From NCBI GenBank assembly GCA_049317345.1, contig JBMOIL010000004.1, positions 1 to 35,890 of the forward strand: 35,890 bases of DNA, given 5' to 3'. Positions 17,396 through 24,775 of the stretch are shown piece by piece. Source of the stretch: Mxb001 sp049317345. GTDB lineage: Bacteria > Actinomycetota > Actinomycetes > S36-B12. The notes below the pieces were generated by a model. It was not told the origin of the DNA. It saw only the letters and a program-made list of their open reading frames with translations, and made no database searches. Made by a program: the position numbers and the translations under genes. How positions within the stretch are numbered: the stretch's first letter is position 1; each line of letters begins with the position of its first letter.

Positions 17396-17944
17396 CTACT
17401 TCTTGACGGCCTCGACGTCCATCTCGAGCTTGATGCTGTCGCTGACGAGTACGCCGCCGGTCTCCAGGGCGACGTTCCACACGAGCCCGAACTCCTTGCG
17501 GCTGATCTCAGCCTTGCCCTCGAAGCCGATACGCGTGCCGCCCCAGGGGTCCTGGCTGGTGCCGAGGAACTCGAACTTCACGTCGACGGACTTGGTCACC
17601 CCGTGGATCGTGAGGTCACCGGTCACGATGAACTCGTCATCGCCCTTCGGCGTGACCGCCGTGCTCGTGAAGCTGAGGGTGGGGAACTGGTCTACGTCGA
17701 GGAAGTCGGCGGACTTCACGTGTGCGTCGCGCTCGGCGTTGTTGGTGCTGAAGCTCGACGCCACGATAGTGAGAGAGGCCGAGGACTTGGCGGGGTCGGC
17801 GCCGTCGAGGGTGAGGGTGCCGGTGAAGTCGGAGAAGCCACCGCGCACCTTGGCCACCATCGCGTGGCGGGAGACGAAACCGATGGTCGAGTGCGTGGGA
17901 TCGATCTCCCAGGTGCCGGTCGTGGCGGCGAGGTCGGTGCTCAT
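17396..17944 (-). CDS. YceI family polyisoprenoid-binding-like protein
   Basis: 182 residues with the whole YceI lipocalin-like barrel: GTWEIDPTHSTIGFVSRHAMVAKVRGGFSDFTGTL at the start, then IVASSFSTNNAERDAHVKSADFLDVDQFPTLSFTST, and GDLTIHGVTKSVDVKFEF. YceI proteins bind long amphiphilic or isoprenoid molecules in a hydrophobic pocket; the physiological ligand here is unknown. There is no signal peptide, so this is probably a cytoplasmic member, as is common in actinobacteria. GGAGG is seven bases before the ATG. An inverted repeat at 17988-18001 upstream may be an operator. Confidence 0.92.
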   Translation of the reverse strand: MSTDLAATTGTWEIDPTHSTIGFVSRHAMVAKVRGGFSDFTGTLTLDGADPAKSSASLTIVASSFSTNNAERDAHVKSADFLDVDQFPTLSFTSTAVTPKGDDEFIVTGDLTIHGVTKSVDVKFEFLGTSQDPWGGTRIGFEGKAEISRKEFGLVWNVALETGGVLVSDSIKLEMDVEAVKK

Positions 17945-17987
17945 GTCGGTCCTCCAGGGACGGTCGGGCCGGCGGACCGGCTATGTA

Positions 17988-18001
17988 GTTGAGTAGTCAA
18001 C
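17988..18001. promoter_or_regulatory. Candidate operator GTTGA-N4-TCAAC
   Basis: GTTGAGTAGTCAAC has perfect 5-bp arms around GTAG. It lies in the 137-bp divergent region between the YceI gene and the DUF4239 gene. On the minus strand it includes TTGACT, a -35-like hexamer. MarR-type regulators often bind such sites, but no regulator gene is adjacent. Confidence 0.5.
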
Positions 18002-18081
18002 CTGATCGCCTGCCCGATGAGGAACCGACCCCTGGCAACGAAGCGACTTCTGCCTCGAATCGTGTCTGTCATCCTTTGGCC

Positions 18082-18903
18082 GTGAGTTACGCCGATTTCG
18101 CGATGAGCGCACCCGTCGCCGTGCAATTGGCGCTTGCTGTCGCTGTCACCGCAGGCATCAGCGTGCTTCTCGTGTGGGTCTTCCATCGTCAACTGCTCGA
18201 GTTGGCCCAGGAGCCGGCGCGAGACGACGAGGATCCGTCGCCAAAACCGCCGGAGTCCCACTACCTGAGCGGGCGGATCATCCAGGTCACCAGTCTCGGG
18301 TTCGTCTTCCTCTTCACCTTCGCGGTCGGCCAATTCGTCCTGAACCATCGCAGTGCTGATGCGGCGACTCACCTCGAGGCGCAGTACTTCAGTCGAGCCT
18401 TGGCGAGCGCAAGTGAGCTCCCGGCGGAAGTTGGTGGTGACGGCGTGGTGGCTGCGCTCGAGGAGTACCGCACGGCCGTGGTCGATGTGGAGTGGCCGCT
18501 CATGGAACGCGGCGAGGGGCCCGCTGCTTTCATGGCGCAGGCGGAGTCATCTGCGCGCGTATCTGACGCGCTTGGAACCGCCCTGACGCTCGGCGCGGGC
18601 GACTCCGCGCTGTGGGAGACCCTCTCCTCATCCGTCGACGAGATGTTCATCGCGGGAAATGATCGACTGAGCGATGTTCCGACCGGAAACGCAGAGAGCC
18701 TTGTGCTCGTCGTCATCTTCCTCGGGATTGTCAGCCTCGCGATGACTGCGGCCTTCCAGCCAGCCCGTCTCCGCATCAACCTGGCGCTGATCGCGATCAT
18801 GGGAGGCACCTACGGTCTCCTCTTCTACTTCACCGTGGAATTGAGCAACCCCTTCCAGGGCGGGGGCGCGATCCCCCCGATCCTCGGGCTGTTTCCCGGG
18901 TGA
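18082..18903 (+). CDS. DUF4239 (bestrophin-like) membrane protein
   Basis: 273 residues. Two N-terminal membrane segments (VQLALAVAVTAGISVLLVWVF; VTSLGFVFLFTFAVGQFVL) and two C-terminal ones (LVLVVIFLGIVSLAMTAAF; INLALIAIMGGTYGLLFYFTV) flank a soluble central region of about 120 residues with acidic, Ala-rich helices. FNHRS/A-x-H-E-A (LNHRSADAATHLEAQYFS) and SNPFQGG near the end match DUF4239. These proteins resemble bestrophin channels at fold level, but transport activity is unproven. GTG 18082 is the best start; no good ribosome binding site is seen. The last codons lie in a 15-bp hairpin. Confidence 0.78.
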   Translation: MSYADFAMSAPVAVQLALAVAVTAGISVLLVWVFHRQLLELAQEPARDDEDPSPKPPESHYLSGRIIQVTSLGFVFLFTFAVGQFVLNHRSADAATHLEAQYFSRALASASELPAEVGGDGVVAALEEYRTAVVDVEWPLMERGEGPAAFMAQAESSARVSDALGTALTLGAGDSALWETLSSSVDEMFIAGNDRLSDVPTGNAESLVLVVIFLGIVSLAMTAAFQPARLRINLALIAIMGGTYGLLFYFTVELSNPFQGGGAIPPILGLFPG

Positions 18904-18916
18904 TCGGGGGGATCGC
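18868..18916. terminator. Bidirectional hairpin over the DUF4239 stop
   Basis: GCGATCCCCCCGATC (18868-18882) pairs perfectly with 18902-18916 (15 bp, 19-nt loop). The left arm encodes the last residues of the DUF4239 protein. The convergent secreted-protein gene ends at 18925, so both transcripts could stop here. Confidence 0.7.
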
Positions 18917-18924
18917 TCATCTGG

Positions 18925-19536
18925 TCAGGCCCTGCCAGCCCGTTCGGGGCGCTCGGTCATCCAGTCCTCCATGGCACGACGCTGCTCCTCGAGTTCCTTC
19001 GCCTTCTCGGGCGAGAGGGCATGCACGTGCTCCGCGATCGCGTTGCCTTCCTTGACCTGGGCGCGCACGTGGACCGTGTCGCCGATCTGGGGCGCCCCCT
19101 CGGCGCCGTCACGCTCGGCGACGGTTGCGTCATCGATGGCGTAGGTCGAGGAGTAGCCGTCTTCACTCTCGACGGTGATCGAGATGCCCGAGGCTGCGGT
19201 GACCTCGCCCTCCTGCATGCGGACCGTGATGTAGGAGCCGTCAGCCGACTCGACTACGCCCTCACTATGCAGCAGATGCCCCTCGGGACCGCGCTCACCG
19301 GGTCCGTGCGTGCCAGGTCCGAATCCACCCGGTCCGTGTCCACCCGGTCCACGCATGCCGGACTCGCCCCGACGCTGGTCGCCGCGAGCTGGGCCGTCCA
19401 TGCCGCGCGACGGCACCGAGTCACTTGCCGACGGAGTGGACGTGTCATTCGCGGCCAAAGCGACTGCGGCGCCGGTGAAGGCAGCCGCCCCCAGCGTGGC
19501 AGCCGCGACGATGGCGGCGATCCTGGTCTTCGTCAT
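18925..19536 (-). CDS. Secreted Gly/Pro-rich protein with a DUF5666-like domain
   Basis: 203 residues. A signal peptide is clear (MTKTRIAAIVAAATLGAA, continuing hydrophobic to about residue 29, then AAND). A Ser/Thr linker leads to a repeat region at about 57-90 built of HGPGG/FGPGT/HGPGE-like units. The second half (EGVVESADGSYITVRMQEGEV, then TVESEDGYSSTYAIDDATVAE, then IGDTVHVRAQVKEGNAIAEHV) has the small beta-barrel pattern of DUF5666-like domains. The protein ends in a basic, charged helix. GGGAGG precedes the ATG. No enzymatic residues are evident; it is probably an exported or surface protein of unknown role. Confidence 0.8.
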   Translation of the reverse strand: MTKTRIAAIVAAATLGAAAFTGAAVALAANDTSTPSASDSVPSRGMDGPARGDQRRGESGMRGPGGHGPGGFGPGTHGPGERGPEGHLLHSEGVVESADGSYITVRMQEGEVTAASGISITVESEDGYSSTYAIDDATVAERDGAEGAPQIGDTVHVRAQVKEGNAIAEHVHALSPEKAKELEEQRRAMEDWMTERPERAGRA

Positions 19537-19668
19537 CTCGGTTCCTCCCTCTCGCGAGCCGGCGGCCCAGGCGTGTCTCGCCTGTCACGTGTCGGCTCAC
19601 AGTCATCCTGTGGGCCGTTTGTGAGGTCCCCGTGCGGGCGATGTTCGGGACAGGTAAGGATGGGAGCC

Positions 19669-20001
19669 ATGGCCGGAGGCGTGATGGGGTTGCTCTTCCT
19701 CGTGGTGGGCGTGGCAGTGATCGGTGGTGCCGCGCTCCTTATCTCGGGACGATGGCGTGATGGCCTGCCCGAGGTTGCCCCGGAGGGCACGGGTCCTGTC
19801 GGTGTCGCCCCCGACGTCCCCGTCGGTGCCCTGAGCGCCTCGGACATCGAGGATGTCCGTCTGGAGCAAGCGCTCCGTGGCTACCGGATGGAGGACGTCG
19901 ACGTGCTCGTCGACAGGCTCACCCTGGAGATCCAGGCGCGCGACGCCGAGATCGATCGACTCCGCGGCACGAGGGCCGACGAGGGCCCCGCCACACCGTG
20001 A
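19669..20001 (+). CDS. Small membrane protein with DivIVA-like motif
   Basis: 110 residues. One N-terminal membrane segment (VMGLLFLVVGVAVIGGAALLISG) is followed by a Pro/Gly-rich linker. The C-terminal motif LRGYRMEDVDVLVDRLTLEIQARDAEIDRLRG corresponds to the DivIVA N-terminal signature (GY-x3-DVD) plus a short coiled coil. Proteins of this form precede tag in mycobacteria (Rv1209, recalled). ATG 19669 is chosen with AAGG nine bases upstream; ATG 19660 is also in frame. The stop overlaps the tag start as GTGA. It may locate to curved membrane or the division site, but this is inference from the motif. Confidence 0.8.
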   Translation: MAGGVMGLLFLVVGVAVIGGAALLISGRWRDGLPEVAPEGTGPVGVAPDVPVGALSASDIEDVRLEQALRGYRMEDVDVLVDRLTLEIQARDAEIDRLRGTRADEGPATP

Positions 20002-20615
20002 CCGGTCCCGTCGTCGGGGACGACGGGCTGGCTCGCTGCCCCTGGGGTGACGCGCCGCAGGACTATCGCGCCTACCACGACACCGAGTGGGGGCGCGCCG
20101 TCTACGGTGACAGTGCGATCTTCGAGCGACTGTCCCTGGAGGCCTACCAGGCCGGACTCTCGTGGCTCACCATCCTTCGCCGGCGCGAGGCCTTCCGCGC
20201 GGCGTACGCCGATTTCGACATCGAGGTGGTTGCCGCTTTTGACAACTCCGATATCGAGCGCCTTGCCAGTGATCCTGCATTGATCCGACATCGGGGCAAG
20301 GTGGAAGCCGTCGTCGGCAACGCGCGCCTGCTGAGCCAGTGGCGTGCGGAGGAAGGCGAGGGGGTCCTCGACACGCTTGTGTGGTCGTGCGCGACGCCGA
20401 ATCACGTGCCGCGCAGCTTGACGGACGTGCCCGCGCAGACGGCGGAGTCGCTACGGCTGACCCAGCTGCTACGTCGGCGCGGCTGGCGCTTCATCGGCCC
20501 CACATCCGCGTACGCCGCCATGCAGGCGATGGGTGTCGTCGATGATCACCTCGAGGGATGTCATGTCCGCGGGAGTGCGACCCGGCCGTCGGGGGAATCA
20601 TCCGGTAGGAGATAA
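19998..20615 (+). CDS. tag: DNA-3-methyladenine glycosylase I
   Basis: 205 residues. It excises 3-methyladenine from alkylated DNA in base-excision repair. The Zn-binding residues are all present at the E. coli spacing: Cys14 (LARCPWG), His27 (YRAYHDTEWG), His184 and Cys188 (DDHLEGCHV). The catalytic Glu is Glu48 in LSLEAYQAGLSW. CATPNHVPRS and RRGWRFIGPTSAYAAMQAMG are also typical of Tag. It is translationally coupled to the DivIVA-motif gene by GTGA and is followed by the DUF3117 gene, the same order recalled for Rv1209-Rv1211. Confidence 0.96.
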   Translation: MTGPVVGDDGLARCPWGDAPQDYRAYHDTEWGRAVYGDSAIFERLSLEAYQAGLSWLTILRRREAFRAAYADFDIEVVAAFDNSDIERLASDPALIRHRGKVEAVVGNARLLSQWRAEEGEGVLDTLVWSCATPNHVPRSLTDVPAQTAESLRLTQLLRRRGWRFIGPTSAYAAMQAMGVVDDHLEGCHVRGSATRPSGESSGRR

Positions 20616-20646
20616 TGGGGCCTTCTGATGTACGGAAGGGGACACC

Positions 20647-20814
20647 ATGGCTGCCATGAAGCCGAGGACCGGTGACGGTCCTATGGAGGTCACCAAGGAG
20701 GGCCGTGGCTATGTCATGCGCGTGCCGCTCGAAGGTGGTGGCCGCCTCGTGGTCGAGCTCAATGCAGCCGAGGTCAAGGAGTTGGGCGAAAAACTGATCG
20801 CCGCTATCCCTTAA
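20647..20814 (+). CDS. DUF3117 domain-containing small protein
   Basis: A 55-residue protein beginning MAAMKPRTGDGPMEV, with GRGYVMRVPLEGGGRLVVELNAAEV in two parts, and ending LGEKLIAAIP. It is a near-complete match to the DUF3117 family (Rv1211-like), found across actinobacteria after tag. AAGGGG lies six bases upstream of the ATG, and a GATAAT -10-like box at about 20610-20617 would give a short leader. The function is unknown; the conserved small size suggests a binding partner rather than an enzyme. A terminator follows. Confidence 0.9.
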   Translation: MAAMKPRTGDGPMEVTKEGRGYVMRVPLEGGGRLVVELNAAEVKELGEKLIAAIP

Positions 20815-20825
20815 CCCGCTCACCC

Positions 20826-20860
20826 GGGCCCCCGCTCTCCTGTGGAGCCGGGGCCCTTGT
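20826..20860 (+). terminator. Terminator after DUF3117
   Basis: GGGCCCC...GCTC pairs with GAGC...GGGGCCC, with one C-C mismatch and a loop around TCCTGTG, followed by TTGT. It lies 11 nt after the stop and upstream of the end of the convergent methyltransferase gene. Confidence 0.7.
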
Positions 20861-20881
20861 CATGCGCGGGGAGCGTGGTGT

Positions 20882-21514
20882 CTACGGCCGGTGCACGGCG
20901 AGGACCACTCCCTCGCCCACGGTCATGACGCTGGCGGTCCACTCCGGATCGTCACGCAGGTGCTGGATCAGATCATGTCGGCTGGCAAGCATGCCTTCCG
21001 CACCGAAGACCGGTGTGATGACGAGACTTCCGCCCGGGCTCAGCAGCCGGTGCGCCTCGGCAAGCAGTGCGTGACCGTCTTCGCCGTCGGCCTCGGTGCC
21101 GGGTCCAATGACGACAACGTCGTAGGCGCCATCGCTCAGGCGGGGGAGCACCTGTCGTGGCGCTCCCGCAATGGTGCGCACCCGAGTGTGGCTCACGCCC
21201 ATCCGCGTGAAGGTGTCCCGCGCGGCTGTCTGCAGGGCGGAGTCCGGATCGACGGTGGTGAGCGCGCCCTCGGCAGGGAGCCCCGCGAGAATCCAGCCGC
21301 CGGTCACGCCGGTGCCGGACCCCACCTCTACGACGGACTGGGCTCGCGTGGCTGCGACCAGGGATCGAAGCAGGGCTCCTACGGCGCGGCTCGGGACGGG
21401 CGCTCCCATCTCGCGGGCGCGGCGTCGGGCCTCGGCGACCTCGGGGGGCTCCTCCGCCCACTCGTCGGCGTAGGCCCAGGTGAGCGGGCTGGGGGGCAGG
21501 CTGGCGTCGGTCAC
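20882..21514 (-). CDS. SAM-dependent O-methyltransferase (Rv1220c-like)
   Basis: 210 residues of the class I O-methyltransferase family 3 fold. SAM motif I is VVEVGSGTGVTGGWIL (about 61-76), the acidic loop is LTTVDPDS, motif IV/metal region YDVVVIGPG, and LLSPGGSLVITPVF follows. The substrate is not known; family members methylate catechols, CoA esters or other hydroxyls. In place of the usual D-x-D-K metal site the sequence reads VIGPGTEAD, so divalent-metal dependence is uncertain. It is convergent with DUF3117 and divergent from htrA. In mycobacteria sigE and rseA lie between this gene and htrA (recalled); here only 89 bp separates them. Confidence 0.85.
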   Translation of the reverse strand: MTDASLPPSPLTWAYADEWAEEPPEVAEARRRAREMGAPVPSRAVGALLRSLVAATRAQSVVEVGSGTGVTGGWILAGLPAEGALTTVDPDSALQTAARDTFTRMGVSHTRVRTIAGAPRQVLPRLSDGAYDVVVIGPGTEADGEDGHALLAEAHRLLSPGGSLVITPVFGAEGMLASRHDLIQHLRDDPEWTASVMTVGEGVVLAVHRP

Positions 21515-21603
21515 GTGGGCAGCCTAGGGCCCCGGCGACCGACAGGGACGGCCCCTGTCGGGCTGACCCGCCTCCTGCTCGTCCGGGATGGGACCATCGG
21601 ATC

Positions 21604-22704
21604 GTGACCACGGCCCGGCGCGGCCCCCTCAGGGGGGCCCACATCGCCATCCTGGCGGTCGTCGGCCTCGTCGCCGCCCTGGTCCTGGGCGTCCTGGGTG
21701 GCGCCGTGGGCCTGAGCGTCGCGGCCCTGGCCGACCGCGAGCAGGACCCCGCGGTCGTGGTGCCCGGATCCGAATCTGACCGAGACCCCGTGCTCAGCGG
21801 TCCCGAGACGATCGCGGGGGTCGTGCGCGCCACGCTCCCCTCGGTCGTGTCCGTCGTCGTCGACGCGGGTGCTGAATCGGGCTCGGGATCAGGCTTCGTG
21901 CTGCGCAATGACGGCTACGTCGTAACCAACAACCACGTCATCGATGCGGCGGTTGCCAATGACGGGACCGTCGAGGTCGTGCTGAGTGACGGTCGTCGCC
22001 AGAGCGCCGAGATCATTGGACGCAATGTGAGCTACGACGTTGCCGTGCTGCGCATCGGCGATGAAGCCCTACCTCCTCTGAGTGCGGGCGAGTCGGCGGT
22101 GTCTGTGGGTGACTCGGTCCTGGTGATTGGAGCCCCGCTGGGCTATGACTTCACCGTGACGACAGGCATTGTGAGCGCGGTGGATCGGCCCGTGACGGTG
22201 GGGGAGGCCGATGACGCTTCCTACATCAGCGCCATCCAGACCGACGCCCCCATCAACCCCGGCAACTCCGGTGGCCCCGTCATTGATGGTGAGGGCCGCT
22301 TTGTCGGCATGGCGTCGTCCTTGGCGACCCTCGCTCGGGCACCCGGCGTGGGCAGTATCGGCCTCGGCTTCGCGATTCCCGCGCGCGCGGTGGTGCGCAT
22401 CGCCGAGGAGATCATCGCCACGGGCTCCTCGCGCACGCCCATCATGGGAATCACCATCGACACGTCCTTCACCGGCCCCGGGGCACTGATCGACACGGTG
22501 GTCCCCGGGGGTCCCGCCGAGGTGGCTGGGCTGCGCCCCGGCGACGTCATCCTGAGGCTCGCTGGGCGTGAGGTGGGCGACGCTGACGAGCTCGTCGTAG
22601 CCATCCGCGACCGGCTCCCCGGTGAGGAGGTGCCCGTGGAGGCGCGCCGAGGCGCCCGGGTCTTCGACACGACCGTCATTCTGGGGAGCCGGGAGGACCG
22701 TTGA
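21604..22704 (+). CDS. htrA: HtrA/DegP-type S1C serine protease with PDZ domain
   Basis: 366 residues. A short cytoplasmic N-terminus is followed by one membrane anchor (about 14-42). The trypsin-like domain has its triad at His111 (TNNHVIDAA), Asp145 (SYDVAVLRI) and Ser222 (NPGNSGGPV). One PDZ domain at about 275-360 (IDTVVPGGPAEVAGLRPGDVILRLAGREV) closes the protein. It degrades or refolds damaged proteins outside the membrane. The cytoplasmic segment is much shorter than in mycobacterial HtrA. The start is GTG 21604, without a clear ribosome binding site. It directly precedes tatB, placing envelope quality control beside Tat export. Confidence 0.94.
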   Translation: MTTARRGPLRGAHIAILAVVGLVAALVLGVLGGAVGLSVAALADREQDPAVVVPGSESDRDPVLSGPETIAGVVRATLPSVVSVVVDAGAESGSGSGFVLRNDGYVVTNNHVIDAAVANDGTVEVVLSDGRRQSAEIIGRNVSYDVAVLRIGDEALPPLSAGESAVSVGDSVLVIGAPLGYDFTVTTGIVSAVDRPVTVGEADDASYISAIQTDAPINPGNSGGPVIDGEGRFVGMASSLATLARAPGVGSIGLGFAIPARAVVRIAEEIIATGSSRTPIMGITIDTSFTGPGALIDTVVPGGPAEVAGLRPGDVILRLAGREVGDADELVVAIRDRLPGEEVPVEARRGARVFDTTVILGSREDR

Positions 22705-22737
22705 CCGCGGGCCGCGCGGGACCCCGGGGGCTCGGCG

Positions 22738-22743
22738 TACCCT
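22738..22743 (+). promoter_or_regulatory. -10 box (TACCCT) for tatB
   Basis: TACCCT ends 7 nt before the tatB GTG, with no Shine-Dalgarno: a probable leaderless promoter inside the htrA-tatB gap. Confidence 0.5.
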
Positions 22744-22750
22744 GACCTAC

Positions 22751-23092
22751 GTGTTCGACATCGGGCTGGGCGAGATCCTCATCCTCGCGGTGCTCGGCCT
22801 GCTCGTCTTCGGGCCCGAGCGGCTTCCTCGTGCTGCCGCCGATGCCGCCCGCACGCTACGCAATGTGCGCGCGATGGCGAGCAATGCGCGCAAGGATCTT
22901 GCCGACTCGGCGGGTGTCGATCTCTCAGGCGCGCAAGATGCGCTGCGCGACCTCCAGGATCTCCACCCCAAGCGCATGGTGGCGGGAATCTTCGACGACG
23001 ACACGACGGATACCACACGCAAGCCGTCCTCGGGCTCGTCGTCAGGTGGCGCGGGGTCGACCCCCGCGCGATTCGATCCCGACGCGACGTAG
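22751..23092 (+). CDS. tatB: Sec-independent protein translocase TatB
   Basis: 113 residues. FDIGLGEILILAVLGLLVFGPERLPRAAADAAR is the family hallmark: a short periplasmic N-terminus with Glu8, one membrane helix, the hinge FGPERLP and an amphipathic helix (ARTLRNVRAMASNARKDL). The C-terminus is polar and Ser/Gly-rich. The hinge and longer cytoplasmic helix point to TatB rather than TatA. TatB receives twin-arginine substrates with TatC, which is not in the window. The start GTG 22751 fits the expected N-terminus. The stop is seven bases from the stop of the convergent mrp gene. Confidence 0.92.
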   Translation: MFDIGLGEILILAVLGLLVFGPERLPRAAADAARTLRNVRAMASNARKDLADSAGVDLSGAQDALRDLQDLHPKRMVAGIFDDDTTDTTRKPSSGSSSGGAGSTPARFDPDAT

Positions 23093-23099
23093 TCGTCCG

Positions 23100-24242
23100 C
23101 TACGCGCGACCGGCCGGCGAGATATCGAGCGGGACTCCCGTGAGCCCACGCGGTTTGCGCGCGAGTGTGGTGGCTAGCTCGATGAGCGATGCCGCAGCCG
23201 GCGATGACGGGTCGGTGAGCACGAGTGGCGCGCCCTGGTCACCGCCCTCGCGCAGACGGACGTCGAAGGGGATCCGTCCCAGTAGCGGCACCTGGGTGCT
23301 GAGTCCCGCACTGAGTTCCTCCGCCACCCGCGTGCCTCCGCCGATGCCGAAGAGGTCGATGGGCTCGCCGCAGTGGGGGCAGGGGAAACCGCTCATGTTC
23401 TCGACTACGCCCACAACCTTCTGGTGGGTCTGACCGGCCAGCATGCCGGCTCGGACGGCCACCTCGGCTGCGGCCGCCTGGGGTGTGGTCACGACTACGA
23501 CCTGTGAACCGGGGAGCAACTGCGCGGTCGAGATAGCGATGTCGCCCGTCCCCGGGGGAAGGTCGAGCAGGAGGACATCGAGGTCGCCCCACCACACGTC
23601 AGCGAGGAACTGCTGGAGGGCCCGGTGCAGCATCGGTCCGCGGAAGGCGACCGGCTCGGCGCTGCCACCCGGCTTGAAGGGCAGGATCGAGATGGCGCGT
23701 ACGCCGTATGCCTCCGGCGGCATGATCATGCCCTCGACGACGGTGGGCGGAGTGGTCATGCCGAGTAGACCGGGAATCGAGTGACCGTAGATGTCGGCGT
23801 CCACGATGCCCACGGTGAAGCCCTGTGCGGCCATCGCGACGCCGAGGTTGGCGGTGACTGACGACTTGCCGACGCCACCCTTGCCCGAGGTGATCGCATA
23901 GACATGCGTGCGCGACGCGGGGTCGGCGAAGGGAATGGACTTCTCCTCCTGGCCGCCGCGCAGGGTACGGCGCAGCTGGGCCCGCTGGTCGTCGTTCATC
24001 ACGTCGAGTTCGACATCGACGTGGCGCACACCGGGGACCGAGCCGACCGCGATGGTGACGCGCTGCGTGATGGTGTCGCGCATGGGGCACCCGGAGACCG
24101 TGAGGTAGATCGCCACCCGGACCCGGTCGCCGTCGATATCGACCGACTTCACCATGCCGAGATCGGTGATGGGGCGGTGGATCTCGGGGTCCTCGACCCG
24201 AGCGAGGGCAGCGTCGACGAGGGACCGATCGATGGAAGTCAT
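23100..24242 (-). CDS. mrp: Mrp/NBP35-type P-loop ATPase (Fe-S cluster carrier)
   Basis: 380 residues. An N-terminal MIP18/DUF59 domain (about 1-90, with VSGCPMRDTI containing its conserved Cys) precedes the P-loop NTPase domain. The deviant Walker A is ITSGKGGVGKSSVTANLGVA, DADIYGHSIPG is the switch and LLLDLPPGTGD is Walker B. The FPCPHCGEPIDLFG CxxC motif is the bridging Fe-S ligand site of Mrp dimers. The family delivers Fe-S clusters to apo-proteins. It is the last gene of a three-gene minus-strand operon and overlaps the DUF1003 gene by ATGA. Confidence 0.95.
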   Translation of the reverse strand: MTSIDRSLVDAALARVEDPEIHRPITDLGMVKSVDIDGDRVRVAIYLTVSGCPMRDTITQRVTIAVGSVPGVRHVDVELDVMNDDQRAQLRRTLRGGQEEKSIPFADPASRTHVYAITSGKGGVGKSSVTANLGVAMAAQGFTVGIVDADIYGHSIPGLLGMTTPPTVVEGMIMPPEAYGVRAISILPFKPGGSAEPVAFRGPMLHRALQQFLADVWWGDLDVLLLDLPPGTGDIAISTAQLLPGSQVVVVTTPQAAAAEVAVRAGMLAGQTHQKVVGVVENMSGFPCPHCGEPIDLFGIGGGTRVAEELSAGLSTQVPLLGRIPFDVRLREGGDQGAPLVLTDPSSPAAASLIELATTLARKPRGLTGVPLDISPAGRA

Positions 24243-24775
24243 GCCCCGATGCTAGGCCCGTCCTTCTGGGACCGCGAGGTCCGCTCCTCCGACAGCCTCT
24301 CGGCGATGTCGTCCGCAAGGTCGCGGAGTTCGGCGCGCAGGTAGTCGCGCGTCGCCACCTCACCGAGTGCCATGCGCAACGCGGCGATCTCGCGCGTGAG
24401 GTATTCGGTATCGGCCACGAGGCGATCGGTCATCTCTCGATCCTCGAGGTACTGCACCTTGTCGCGGTCCGCCTGCCTGTTCTGGGCGAGCAGGATCAGG
24501 GGTGCGGCGTAGGACGCCTGTAGCGAGAGCATGAGCGTGAGGAAGATAAACGGATAGGGATCGGGCTTGAGGTTATCGGGCGCGAAGATGTTCCACAGGA
24601 GCCACGCGACGATGGCCCCCGTCATCCACGCGATGAACTTCCACGAGCCGATGAATCGGGCGATGCGCTCGCTCAGGCGACCCCACTGCTCGGGGTCGTA
24701 GGACGGTCCGCGGAGGCGACCCCGGTCGAGTGGCTGGTCCATCCGCAACTCTGGCCTGCGACGCGAGGGGCTCAT
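24239..24775 (-). CDS. DUF1003 membrane protein
   Basis: 178 residues. A basic N-terminus is followed by the DUF1003 core: ERIARFIGSWKFIAWMTGAI, then WNIFAPDNLKPDPYPFIFLTLMLSLQASYAAPLILLAQNRQADRDK, with two membrane helices and the conserved YAAP-LLAQNRQ motif. A C-terminal coiled-coil region of about 80 residues is rich in Arg/Glu (YLEDREMTDRLVADTEYLTREIAAL). ATG 24775 is chosen because it makes an ATGA overlap with the upstream gene; an upstream extension would run back through that gene. Function is unknown. Neighbouring a CBS/MgtE_N protein and Mrp is the conserved context. Confidence 0.9.
   Translation of the reverse strand: MSPSRRRPELRMDQPLDRGRLRGPSYDPEQWGRLSERIARFIGSWKFIAWMTGAIVAWLLWNIFAPDNLKPDPYPFIFLTLMLSLQASYAAPLILLAQNRQADRDKVQYLEDREMTDRLVADTEYLTREIAALRMALGEVATRDYLRAELRDLADDIAERLSEERTSRSQKDGPSIGA

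Noticed and set aside
18868..18916. Perfect palindrome as a possible phage attachment site
   Set aside because: No integrase, tRNA gene or duplicated core is nearby; position between convergent stops explains it as a terminator.
19021..19668. Long N-terminal extension of the DivIVA-motif protein
   Set aside because: It runs antisense through the secreted-protein gene and has no motif; the membrane segment starts right after ATG 19669.
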